From NCBI GenBank assembly GCA_002374055.1, contig DFLA01000040.1:7313-32555 (forward strand): a DNA stretch of 25,243 bases, written 5' to 3'. Both the position numbers and the translations under genes were made by a program. Numbering within the stretch: the first letter of the stretch is position 1; the number at the start of each line of letters is the position of its first letter. Under the pieces are notes generated by a model, which saw only the letters and a program-made list of their open reading frames with translations, was not told where the DNA came from and ran no database searches. Origin of the DNA: Caryophanales bacterium UBA3631 (GTDB lineage: Bacteria; Bacillota_I; Bacilli_A; RF39; UBA660). Shown piece by piece: positions 16,275 to 23,858 of this stretch.

Positions 16275-18071
16275 ATGGAAAAACAAAGAACAAGAGATGA
16301 AATAGAAGAGAAGTATAAATGGGATTTAACAACAATATATAAATCTGACGAAGAATTTAATAAAGAATTAGAAAATGTAAAAGAAGATTTAGAAAAAGTA
16401 ATAAACTACAAAGGAAACATAGTAAATAGTTCAAAAAACTTATACACATATTTAACTGAATCAGATGCATTAGAAAGAAGATTATATAAACTATATTATT
16501 ATGCACATTTAAATTTTGATAGTGAAACAACAAATCCAAAGAATCAAGAATTACAAGGAAACGTTGATAATCTATTACAAAGATATGGGGAATTAACAAG
16601 CTTTGTAACACCAGAACTATTAAGTGTAGAATACGATAAAATAAAAGAATACTATAAAGAAGAACCAAAACTACTAGAATATGAATTTAACCTTGAATGT
16701 ATTTATAGATATAAAAGTCATACATTAGATGAAAAAAGTGAAAAAATATTATCGACACTATCAAAAGTATTAGGAAATCCAGAAGACTGTTATGATGCCC
16801 TAACAGATAGTGATATGACATTTGGAAATATAACTATAGATGGAAAAGAAACAGAATTAACAGAAAGCAATTATTCAAAATATATTAAAAATACAGATAA
16901 AAATGTGAGAAAAGAAGCATTTACTCGCCTTTTTACAAAATACGGAGAATTTAAAAATACAATAACAAAAACATTCAAAGGCAACATAGATGCACTAGTA
17001 GCAGAAGCAAAAATAAGAAACTATAATAGTAGTATAGAAGCATCCCTTTATAGTGACAATATAGATGTAAGCGTATACAATAACTTAATAGATACAGTAA
17101 GTAATAATATGGATAAAATATATAAATACTTCAATCTAAAGAAAAAAATACTAGGTATAAAAGACTATCATATATATGATGTATACTTAGATATGATACC
17201 AAAATTTGATAAACACTATGAATTTGAAGAAGCAAAAAACTTAGTAATAAATGCACTAAAACCACTTGGAGAAGACTATATAGAAACACTAAATAAAGCA
17301 TTCGATGAAAGATGGATAGACATATATAATAACAAAGGAAAAAGAGGAGGAGCCTACAGTAGTGGATTCTATGATACAAACCCATTCGTACTTTTAAACT
17401 ACGAAGGAACATACCATGATGTATCAACACTAGCCCACGAACTAGGACACTCAATGCATACATATTACTCATGTCATAATAATCCATATCAACAATCAAA
17501 CTATAAAATCTTTGTAGCAGAAGTCGCAAGTACAGTAAATGAACTATTATTAGCAAAATATATGCTTAAAAATTCAAAAGAAAAAGAAGAAAAACTATTT
17601 ATACTAAATCAATTACTAGAATTATATAAATCAACAATATATCGTCAAACAATGTTTGCAGAATTCGAACAATTAATGCACAAAAAAGTAGAAAATGACG
17701 AAGTATTAACATACGAAAATATTTCAAACGAATACTATAAACTAAATCAAAAATATTTTGGAGACACACTAATATTAGATGATTTAATAAAATATGAATG
17801 GGAAAGAATCCCACACTTCTACTATAACTTCTACGTGTATAAATACGCAATTGGACTATCATGCGCAACAAAAATAGTAGATGATATATTAAATAATAAA
17901 GAAAACGCTGTAGAAAACTACAAAAACTTCCTAAAATCAGGAGGAAGCGATTATCCAGCAAACGAATTATTACTCGCTAATGTAGATGTAAAGAAAAAAG
18001 AAACAATAGAAAGTGCACTTAATATGTTTGATTCATTAATAGACGAATTTGAAACAATATACAATAGTTAG
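16275..18071 (+). CDS. pepF: Oligoendopeptidase F (M3 family zinc peptidase)
   Basis: A 598-residue cytosolic M3B metallopeptidase of normal length. The zinc site is HELGHSMH (H388, E389, H392), with a downstream Glu in the FVAEVASTVNE segment expected to be the third ligand. The N-terminal helical lobe opens with KYKWDLTTIYKSDEEF, typical of the family. It cuts short peptides (roughly 7-17 residues) and is not a protease of folded proteins. Its place between dnaK and dnaJ is unusual: Bacilli normally have grpE-dnaK-dnaJ in succession. The start follows AAGGAGA, 54 nt after dnaK across a hairpin, and dnaJ begins 13 nt after its stop, so pepF and dnaJ are probably cotranscribed. Confidence 0.95.
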   Translation: MEKQRTRDEIEEKYKWDLTTIYKSDEEFNKELENVKEDLEKVINYKGNIVNSSKNLYTYLTESDALERRLYKLYYYAHLNFDSETTNPKNQELQGNVDNLLQRYGELTSFVTPELLSVEYDKIKEYYKEEPKLLEYEFNLECIYRYKSHTLDEKSEKILSTLSKVLGNPEDCYDALTDSDMTFGNITIDGKETELTESNYSKYIKNTDKNVRKEAFTRLFTKYGEFKNTITKTFKGNIDALVAEAKIRNYNSSIEASLYSDNIDVSVYNNLIDTVSNNMDKIYKYFNLKKKILGIKDYHIYDVYLDMIPKFDKHYEFEEAKNLVINALKPLGEDYIETLNKAFDERWIDIYNNKGKRGGAYSSGFYDTNPFVLLNYEGTYHDVSTLAHELGHSMHTYYSCHNNPYQQSNYKIFVAEVASTVNELLLAKYMLKNSKEKEEKLFILNQLLELYKSTIYRQTMFAEFEQLMHKKVENDEVLTYENISNEYYKLNQKYFGDTLILDDLIKYEWERIPHFYYNFYVYKYAIGLSCATKIVDDILNNKENAVENYKNFLKSGGSDYPANELLLANVDVKKKETIESALNMFDSLIDEFETIYNS

Positions 18072-18084
18072 AAGTAGGTGAATT

Positions 18085-19185
18085 ATGGAAAAAAGAGATT
18101 ACTATGAGGTTCTTGGAGTTGATAAAAATGCATCAGACGCAGAGATAAAATCAGCCTTCAGAAAGTTAGCTAAGAAATATCATCCAGACGTATCAAAAGA
18201 ACCAGATGCAGCTGAAAAATTTAAAGAAGCACAAGAAGCATACGCAGTATTATCAGACGAATCAAAAAGACGTCAATACGATCAATATGGTCATGCAGCA
18301 TTCGACCAAATGAATGGTGGAGGAGGATTCGACTTCTCAGGATTTGATTTTTCAGATATATTTGGAGATCTATTCGGAGAAGGAGGATTCAACTTTGGAT
18401 TTGGTGGAAGAAACTCAAATAGAGCCACTAAAGGAAGAGATAGACTTGTAAGAGTAAACTTGACATTTGAAGAAGCAGCATTTGGATGTAAAAAAACAGT
18501 AAATATGGACGTAAATGAATCATGTTCCCATTGTGACGGTAAAGGCGGAACAGGTGAAACTACATGTTCTAGATGTCATGGAAGTGGAACAGTAACACAA
18601 GAACAAAGAACAATGTTTGGAACATTTATGTCAAGAACAACATGCCCAGACTGTAACGGAAAAGGAAAAACATACAAAGAAAAATGCTCATACTGTAGAG
18701 GAACAGGAAAAATAAAAACAAACAAAGATCTTGAAGTAAAAATACCAGCAGGAGTTGACACTGGAAACCAACTAAGAATGTCAGGAAAAGGGGAAGCCGG
18801 AACAAACGGTGGACCAAATGGAGACATTTACTTAGAATTTAATGTTGGAAACCACGAAATATATGAAAGAGACGGAAATGATATCTATCTAGAACTTCCA
18901 ATAACAATGTCAGAAGCAGCACTTGGATGTAAAAAAGATGTTCCAACAATACATGGAAGCGTAAGGCTAACAATAAAAGAAGGAGCAGAAACAGGAGATA
19001 AATATAGACTAAAAGGAAAAGGAATAGAAGACGTTCATTCATATAGAAAAGGTGATATGTACGTTATTATAAAAGTTACAACACCTAAAAAACTTACAAG
19101 AGATCAAAAGAAACTTTTTGAACAGCTTTCTAAAACAGACTTAGAAGATGATTCAAGATATAATAAAATAAAAAAATATTTATAA
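18085..19185 (+). CDS. dnaJ: Chaperone DnaJ (Hsp40, type I)
   Basis: A 366-residue type I J-protein. The J domain (about 4-70) has the HPD motif in KYHPDVSKE. The Gly/Phe region is at about 77-110. The zinc domain has four CxxCxGxG repeats ([32 protein letters not shown]), followed by two beta-barrel substrate-binding domains. It delivers clients to DnaK and stimulates its ATPase. The start has GTAGGTGA 5 nt upstream. The TAA stop is immediately followed by the 57-bp repeat that bounds the accessory module downstream, so the operon's original end lies here. Confidence 0.96.
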   Translation: MEKRDYYEVLGVDKNASDAEIKSAFRKLAKKYHPDVSKEPDAAEKFKEAQEAYAVLSDESKRRQYDQYGHAAFDQMNGGGGFDFSGFDFSDIFGDLFGEGGFNFGFGGRNSNRATKGRDRLVRVNLTFEEAAFGCKKTVNMDVNESCSHCDGKGGTGETTCSRCHGSGTVTQEQRTMFGTFMSRTTCPDCNGKGKTYKEKCSYCRGTGKIKTNKDLEVKIPAGVDTGNQLRMSGKGEAGTNGGPNGDIYLEFNVGNHEIYERDGNDIYLELPITMSEAALGCKKDVPTIHGSVRLTIKEGAETGDKYRLKGKGIEDVHSYRKGDMYVIIKVTTPKKLTRDQKKLFEQLSKTDLEDDSRYNKIKKYL

Positions 19186-19241
19186 TGTTCAAAACTATAC
19201 TTATGAACATAATTAATAAAAAAATAAAAAGTTATGCACAC
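19185..19241 (+). repeat. 57-bp direct repeat, left copy, after dnaJ
   Basis: Identical to 22553-22609 except one base (G19236 against A22604). It opens with an inverted repeat ATGTTCA...TGAACAT (19185-19191 with 19204-19210, 12-nt loop), then an A-rich stretch ending GTTATGCACAC. A terminator hairpin follows directly. Confidence 0.92.
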
Positions 19242-19271
19242 AAAAAATACACAAAAAAGTGTATTTTTTTT
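19242..19271 (+). terminator. Terminator after the left 57-bp repeat (end of dnaJ operon)
   Basis: An 11-bp stem AAAAAATACAC/GTGTATTTTTT (19242-19252 with 19259-19269), an AAAAAA loop and Ts to 19271. The symmetrical A and T runs would allow function on both strands. Confidence 0.8.
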
Positions 19272-19303
19272 GCAACCATTTAACCACTAAAAACATTACA
19301 TTA
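19270..19303 (+). promoter_or_regulatory. Putative ECF-type promoter motif, copy 1 (antisense to the XRE gene)
   Basis: TTGCAACC (19270-19277), 14 nt, AACATTACATTA (19292-19303). The same two blocks at the same spacing lie just upstream of the sigma factor gene (19743-19776), while the 14-nt interval between them is not conserved. Transcription from here would run against the XRE gene. Confidence 0.4.
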
Positions 19304-19312
19304 GTAGAGTAA

Positions 19313-19576
19313 TTACTTTTTATTATACATATCAACTCTATTAGGCAAATTCTTAGCCTTAATAGCAGTTTCTTCATTGAATAATAATGAAACCTTAATA
19401 CCTAAAGATTTAGCAATAGAATCAATATTTTTACAAGTAAGATTGGCATTTCCATTTTCAATTGTACTAATATAAGCCATTTTAAATTTAGTTTTACTGG
19501 CAAACACCTCTTGAGTCATATTTTTTTGATATCTATACCACTTAGTATTTAAACCAATCAAATCCATCGAAGTCAT
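19313..19576 (-). CDS. XRE-family helix-turn-helix regulator
   Basis: An 87-residue DNA-binding protein. One HTH_3/Cro-C1 domain spans most of it (about 8-68): the recognition region includes TQEVFASKTKFKMAYISTIENGN and the closing IAKSLGIKVSLLF. Stand-alone XRE proteins of this size usually bind an operator as dimers and repress neighbouring genes. The start follows AGGAGG by 5 nt on the minus strand. It diverges from the ECF sigma gene across a 216-nt AT-rich region with several TATAAT-like sequences on both strands, so it is a likely regulator of that module. Its target is not known. Confidence 0.85.
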   Translation of the reverse strand: MTSMDLIGLNTKWYRYQKNMTQEVFASKTKFKMAYISTIENGNANLTCKNIDSIAKSLGIKVSLLFNEETAIKAKNLPNRVDMYNKK

Positions 19577-19688
19577 AAAACCCTCCTATAAATTATTAAT
19601 ATATATTATATATAATTAAATTATAAAGATTATGTCGAAATAACTTAATACCACTAAAAATTTATAATATAAAACTTATTAAGATATA

Positions 19689-19717
19689 TTGTAATAAAAA
19701 TATTTTCCTGCTATAAT
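19689..19717 (+). promoter_or_regulatory. SigA-type promoter upstream of the ECF sigma gene
   Basis: TTGTAA (19689-19694), a 17-nt spacer and TATAAT (19712-19717) preceded by TGC. It would give a leader of about 70 nt and provides basal expression independent of the ECF factor. Confidence 0.65.
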
Positions 19718-19742
19718 AAAATTAGAATAGGACATAATATAG

Positions 19743-19776
19743 TTGCAACCTTTTTAAGAGTTTAAACATTATATTA
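19743..19776 (+). promoter_or_regulatory. Putative ECF-type autoregulatory promoter, copy 2
   Basis: TTGCAACC (19743-19750), 14 nt, AACATTATATTA (19765-19776), shortly before the GAGAGGG ribosome binding site. The TGCAAC block with a following T-run resembles the -35 of many ECF promoters. The -10 block lacks the common CGT, so this assignment is tentative. Confidence 0.45.
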
Positions 19777-19792
19777 ATGAGAGGGAAAAAGT

Positions 19793-20263
19793 ATGGAAGT
19801 GGAAAATAAAATAAGAGAGTATTCGAATCTTGTATATAGAATAGCTTATTCTATGACAAAGAAAAAAACAGATGCAGAAGATATATATCAAGAAGTATTT
19901 ATAAAATTTTTTAAAAATATTAAAAAACTAAAAGATCAACAACACGAAAAAAGATGGCTAATAAGAGTGACTATGAACGAATGTAATATGCTTTATAGAA
20001 AAAAGAATGTGAGAAACGAAGTAGAATTAGATGAAAATATATGTGCGCCTTACAACAATGAATATCAAACATCAATTCATTCATACATAAAGAAATTACC
20101 GTATAAATATGAAATAGTTATTTATCTATATTATTTTGAAGGATATAAAATAGAAGAAATAGCAAAAATATTAAAAACAACATCAGGAACAATAAAATCA
20201 AGACTTTCAAGAGCAAAAAAACAACTGAAAGAAATGATGGGGGAGGATTTTGATGAAGAATAG
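19793..20263 (+). CDS. ECF-type RNA polymerase sigma factor
   Basis: A 156-residue sigma-70 family factor with only regions 2 and 4. Region 2 (about 10-45) contains VYRIAYSMTKKKTDAEDIYQEVF. Region 4 (about 95-150) contains LPYKYEIVIYLYYFEGYKIEEIAKIL and a helix-turn-helix ending TIKSRLSRAKKQLKEMM. It directs polymerase to a small regulon, normally held inactive by a membrane anti-sigma factor. That partner is encoded next: the downstream gene overlaps by 11 nt and starts after GGGGGAGG inside this gene, indicating coupled translation. Two promoters precede it, one SigA-like and one possibly ECF-dependent. It cannot be assigned to a named sigma factor from sequence alone. Confidence 0.92.
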   Translation: MEVENKIREYSNLVYRIAYSMTKKKTDAEDIYQEVFIKFFKNIKKLKDQQHEKRWLIRVTMNECNMLYRKKNVRNEVELDENICAPYNNEYQTSIHSYIKKLPYKYEIVIYLYYFEGYKIEEIAKILKTTSGTIKSRLSRAKKQLKEMMGEDFDEE

Positions 20264-21710
20264 TGAAAAATTTAAGAAAGAATTTGAAAAAATTAATCCA
20301 CCAGAAGAATTAATAACAAAAACCAAAAACAGAATAGAAAATCAAGAATATGAAAATAGAAGGAAATATATATGGCCTTCATTTGCATTAGTATGTACAT
20401 TAGTTATATCATTAGTTATAGGAAAAAACTATTTAACAAATAATAATGATAAATATTTTGAAAATAATAAAATGATAGAAAATAAAGAATATAGTAGCCT
20501 ATTTTTGAAAGATATAAATGAAGAACTTACAGAAGAAGATACTAAAAAATTAAAAATAACTGTACAAGATGAAGAAATCAATATTGATAATCCAGAATTA
20601 TACAAAAACACAATGAATTATATTGAAAGATTCACAGGAGAAAGTAGAAATTTAGGAGTAAAATCAAGTGCATATTTTGATATGGATACATTAAAAAATT
20701 TCTATGGATTATATGACAAAAATTTAATATTAGTAACAATAAATGATAAATATATAATCAGAATACCATATAAAGATCATTCAGCAATAACAATAATAGA
20801 CCTAACAAAAGAAAAATTTACTCATTATAATATTTATCCAGACGAAAATAATGATTCATACAAATACCTAAATGAACTAAGAGAATATATTATTAATGAA
20901 TTTAACCTAGAAAAAGAAGTTCAAGAAGAAAAACAAAAAGAATTAGAAAATAAAGAAAATCCAAATGAACCACAACAAGAAACACTAGATGAGCCAACAG
21001 AAGAAACACAAAATGAAAATAATAATGTACAAGAAAATAAACCAGCTCCAAAACCATATGGAGATGTTAACCGCGACGGATTAGCAAATACAAGAGATGT
21101 ATCAATGATAAGACAATATGTTGCTGGACTAAGAGGTTTATCAGGACCTAATGAAATAAAAGCAGCCGATGTAAATGGAGATGGAGAAATAACAGGATTA
21201 GATGCAACATTATTACAATATGCAGTAGTAAAGGCAATAGAATTTGATGGATATAGTCCAATAAAGAGTGTTACATTATACGGTGATGTATCAGAAAGTG
21301 GCAAAATAGAACAATATGATTATGACTTATTAAATCAATACATCAACGGAGAAACATCTTTAAATCAAAGACAAAAATTATGTGCTGATATAAATAATGA
21401 TGGCGAAATCAATAAAACTGATTTACTACTTTTAGAAGGCGTTATAAATGGATACATCAATCTAGATATGATAAATCCATTAACTAACTATACTTTATAT
21501 GGAGATGTTGACTGTAATGGTAAAATACAATCAATAGATGCATCAGTCTTGAGACAATATTTAATTGGCAAAAGAACATTAGATAATCAACAATTAAAGA
21601 ATGCAGATGTAAATGCTGATGGAGTGATAGATGAGACAGATGCTAAATTAATTCAAGAATATGTAGTACAAATGCATGAAAATACATTACCATTTAAACC
21701 AATAAAATAA
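20253..21710 (+). CDS. Transmembrane anti-sigma-like protein with three extracellular dockerin modules
   Basis: A 485-residue protein. A short cytosolic N-terminus (1-38, with a conserved-looking NPPEELITKTKNRI helix) precedes one membrane span (about 40-57). A mixed extracellular domain of unknown type follows (about 65-215), then a Glu/Asn/Pro-rich linker (about 215-265). Three dockerin type I modules start at residues 269, 343 and 416, each about 73 residues and opening with YGDV. Each has two calcium-loop motifs, for example DVNRDGLANTRD and DVNGDGEITGLD; the first loops of modules 2 and 3 are degenerate. The topology and the overlap with the ECF gene suggest an anti-sigma factor whose outer part senses a dockerin-binding (cohesin) ligand. 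No zinc-binding anti-sigma motif is seen in the N-terminus. A TTG at 20250 is in frame, but the ATG at 20253 fits the ribosome binding site. Confidence 0.85.
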   Translation: MKNSEKFKKEFEKINPPEELITKTKNRIENQEYENRRKYIWPSFALVCTLVISLVIGKNYLTNNNDKYFENNKMIENKEYSSLFLKDINEELTEEDTKKLKITVQDEEINIDNPELYKNTMNYIERFTGESRNLGVKSSAYFDMDTLKNFYGLYDKNLILVTINDKYIIRIPYKDHSAITIIDLTKEKFTHYNIYPDENNDSYKYLNELREYIINEFNLEKEVQEEKQKELENKENPNEPQQETLDEPTEETQNENNNVQENKPAPKPYGDVNRDGLANTRDVSMIRQYVAGLRGLSGPNEIKAADVNGDGEITGLDATLLQYAVVKAIEFDGYSPIKSVTLYGDVSESGKIEQYDYDLLNQYINGETSLNQRQKLCADINNDGEINKTDLLLLEGVINGYINLDMINPLTNYTLYGDVDCNGKIQSIDASVLRQYLIGKRTLDNQQLKNADVNADGVIDETDAKLIQEYVVQMHENTLPFKPIK

Positions 21711-21728
21711 GAATAAGAAGGAGTATTT

Positions 21729-22550
21729 ATGAAACAAGAATATTTAAATGAAGAAAAATATCAACAAGCAAATACAAAATTGAAAAACATTTCAAAATTA
21801 GTTTTAATCATTGGACTTTTATTAGGATTATCTTTAATAACAATAGGAATAATTAAATCATCAAGCATTAAAAAAGAAAACCAAATAAAAGAAAATGAAC
21901 TAAGAGAACAATCAAAACAAATTACTGAAACAAGCCAAGAAAAGATTACACAATTAGAAACAGAAATAACTGACTTAGAAAATCAAAAAGCAAATATTGA
22001 ACAAGAAATACAACAATTGAGTCAAGAACAATCAAAAATATTTACAGAAGATAGAGGTTTCAGCGATAGATATTATGCCAAAGAAACGGAGATACATAAT
22101 AAACGAACAGAATCCTCAAATATAGGGGACGAAATATGGGATAAAGAAAAAGAAGTATCTGAACTTAAATATCAGATAGAAGCAAACGATGATGAATCAA
22201 TTGCTTCAAAAGTAAAATTTAATCAAAAATCAACAAAGACTTCTACTCCATTTTATATGTTTGGTATATTTATAATATTTACTAGTTCAATGATCTCAGG
22301 AATGATATATTTTTTTACAAAGAGAAGACAAATTATGGCTTATCAAGCTCAACAAGTTATGCCAATAGCTCAAGAAGGAATGGAAAAAATGGCTCCAACT
22401 CTTGGAAAAACTGCTTCAACAATCGCCAAAGAAATGGCTCCTGCATACAAAGATATCGCCAAAGAAATGGCTCCTGCATATAAGGATATCGCCAAAGAAA
22501 TGAGTAAAGGAATAAAAGAAGGATTAAAAGACGACGAAGAAAATAAATAA
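21729..22550 (+). CDS. Two-TM coiled-coil protein with C-terminal 11-residue repeats
   Basis: A 273-residue protein of no family I recognise. Membrane spans lie at about 24-42 and 173-194, with a long Glu/Gln/Lys-rich coiled coil between them (about 48-160), rich in heptad-like LETEITDLENQKANIEQEI segments. The C-terminus carries 11-residue repeats IAKEMAPAYKD (232-242 and 243-253, third copy partial), preceded by a looser copy; 11-mers of this kind form amphipathic helices that lie on membranes. With both spans crossing, coil and tail would be on opposite sides. It starts 18 nt after the dockerin gene with AGAAGGAG, so it is probably the last gene of the sigma/anti-sigma operon, and ends 2 nt before the right 57-bp repeat. 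Confidence 0.8.
   Translation: MKQEYLNEEKYQQANTKLKNISKLVLIIGLLLGLSLITIGIIKSSSIKKENQIKENELREQSKQITETSQEKITQLETEITDLENQKANIEQEIQQLSQEQSKIFTEDRGFSDRYYAKETEIHNKRTESSNIGDEIWDKEKEVSELKYQIEANDDESIASKVKFNQKSTKTSTPFYMFGIFIIFTSSMISGMIYFFTKRRQIMAYQAQQVMPIAQEGMEKMAPTLGKTASTIAKEMAPAYKDIAKEMAPAYKDIAKEMSKGIKEGLKDDEENK
22422..22502 (+). repeat. 33-bp tandem repeats within the coiled-coil protein gene
   Basis: Two full units of 33 bp (22422-22454 and 22455-22487, differing at two positions) and a 15-bp partial third unit (22488-22502). They encode the IAKEMAPAYKD helix repeat and contain more G and C than the gene around them. Confidence 0.95.
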
Positions 22551-22552
22551 AT

Positions 22553-22609
22553 ATGTTCAAAACTATACTTATGAACATAATTAATAAAAAAATAAAAAGT
22601 TATACACAC
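22553..22609 (+). repeat. 57-bp direct repeat, right copy, closing the sigma/dockerin module
   Basis: Matches 19185-19241 at 56 of 57 positions in the same orientation. The inverted repeat ATGTTCA...TGAACAT lies at 22553-22578. The pair brackets the XRE, sigma, dockerin and coiled-coil genes, a 3368-bp unit. Confidence 0.92.
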
Positions 22610-22628
22610 TAAAAAATAGTGTGTTTTT
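22604..22628 (+). terminator. Terminator after the right 57-bp repeat
   Basis: Stem ACACACTA/TAGTGTGT (22604-22611 with 22617-22624), a 5-nt A loop and Ts to 22628. It differs in sequence from the hairpin after the left repeat although the preceding 57 bp are the same. Confidence 0.75.
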
Positions 22629-22667
22629 CTATTTATTATGATAAAATATAAATACGGAGGAATAACT

Positions 22668-23336
22668 ATGGAAAAATTAAAATGTTCATCATGTGGAGGA
22701 CACTTAGAAATAGAAGAAAATAAAGAATATGCAACATGCAAATACTGCGGAGCTAGATACAAATTAAATGAAGATTTAAACATAAATATAAAACTAGACG
22801 ATAATATAAAAGAAGTATTAAATAACGGATTAGGAACAGTACAACACTTTTCAAAATTTGCCATTATCCCTATAGCCATTATATTTGTAGTAAGTGTATT
22901 TATTATAATTACAATAGCAACTAGTTTCAATTCTTCAAGTGATGATAGTAAGAATATGTTTAATATTCATCTTGAACATCAAGGTGGCACTAAATCAGCA
23001 TTCTTTCTAGAAAGTACATTAGACGAAATTATAAAAAGTAATAAGACACATAATAGAAAAGTCGCACTAGTATTTGAAGGAAAAGAAACAACAGATGAAA
23101 AGGAAATACTAGATATCAAGCACTCGTTATCTGGAACTTATGAAGTTTCAATAAATTATGACGATGAGGGATACGTTAGTAAGATTGTTTTAGAAAAATT
23201 AGAACAAAAGAGTAATTCTGATTATACACAAGAAAAAACAGAAAACTCTCAAAAAACTATTGAATCATCAAATGAAGACCTTAAAAAGAAAGTAGAAGAG
23301 ATGCAAGAAGAAGCAAGATCATTTTTTGATAATTAA
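22668..23336 (+). CDS. Zinc-ribbon single-pass membrane protein
   Basis: A 222-residue protein of unknown function. The N-terminal zinc ribbon has four cysteines (C6, C9, C24, C27, in CSSCGG and CKYCGARY). A short linker, one membrane span (about 64-85) and a soluble region (about 90-190) follow, then a Glu/Lys/Ser-rich coiled tail. The build, a zinc ribbon on the cytosolic side plus a single span, is common among uncharacterised Bacillota proteins. An ATG at 22638 is in frame, but the one at 22668 follows CGGAGGA by 6 nt. A TGATAAAAT extended -10 at 22639-22647 can serve as its promoter. It lies just outside the repeat-bounded module. Confidence 0.75.
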   Translation: MEKLKCSSCGGHLEIEENKEYATCKYCGARYKLNEDLNINIKLDDNIKEVLNNGLGTVQHFSKFAIIPIAIIFVVSVFIIITIATSFNSSSDDSKNMFNIHLEHQGGTKSAFFLESTLDEIIKSNKTHNRKVALVFEGKETTDEKEILDIKHSLSGTYEVSINYDDEGYVSKIVLEKLEQKSNSDYTQEKTENSQKTIESSNEDLKKKVEEMQEEARSFFDN

Positions 23337-23341
23337 TAATT

Positions 23342-23372
23342 AAAGCATACTTTAAAAAAAGTGTGCTTTTTT
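23342..23372 (+). terminator. Terminator after the zinc-ribbon gene
   Basis: A 12-bp stem (23342-23353 with 23358-23369, one T-G pair; AAAGCA pairs with TGCTTT), an AAAA loop and Ts to 23372. Confidence 0.85.
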
Positions 23373-23435
23373 AGTTATTTTAATTGTTTGTACTTTTTTA
23401 TACTTCATATTGTATAGTAGATAGAAGGTGTATAT

Positions 23436-23858
23436 ATGATTAGTTTTTTAAATTTTAATAACATTATCTTCTATTTACTAGTAACTGCAATACTATTAGA
23501 CATATTTCTAGGTTCACTTCAAGCACTTAAAGAAAAAAAGTGGAATAGTACAGTAGGAATAAATGGAATATTAAGAAAAACCGCAATGATAGGAAGTAGT
23601 ATATTTTTAATAATAATAGACTCAATACTAAAAATAGATTTATTATTTTTTATACCAAAAGAAATAACAAATACACTAAAACTAAATGAAGTAGGAATAT
23701 TTGAACTATTTGGAATAATGTTTATACTATACGAAATAACAAGCATACTAAAAAACATGGTAAAATGTGGACTACCTATACCAAAAAAAATAAAAACAAC
23801 AATAGAAAAACTACTAAATAATTTAACATCAGAAACTGGAGGTGAAAAAAATGAATAG
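23436..23858 (+). CDS. Phage-type holin family membrane protein
   Basis: A 140-residue membrane protein with about three to four hydrophobic segments (about 9-28, 48-68, 85-107). The DIFLGSLQALKEKKWNSTVGINGILRK segment is characteristic of the Holin_4/phage lysis holin family that includes TcdE-like proteins. Such proteins form membrane lesions that let an endolysin or a toxin leave the cell. The start follows AGAAGGTG. The next gene, a lysin without a signal peptide, overlaps its end by 8 nt, the classic lysis-pair layout. No other phage gene is in the window. Confidence 0.85.
   Translation: MISFLNFNNIIFYLLVTAILLDIFLGSLQALKEKKWNSTVGINGILRKTAMIGSSIFLIIIDSILKIDLLFFIPKEITNTLKLNEVGIFELFGIMFILYEITSILKNMVKCGLPIPKKIKTTIEKLLNNLTSETGGEKNE

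Noticed and set aside
19231..19240. TTATGCACA (and TTATACACA at 22601-22609) match the DnaA-box consensus TTATNCACA in both 57-bp repeats
   Set aside because: Only one box per repeat, the second overlaps a terminator stem, and no origin-like clustering, dnaA gene or AT-rich unwinding element with iterons is nearby. About one such match is expected by chance in AT-rich DNA of this length.
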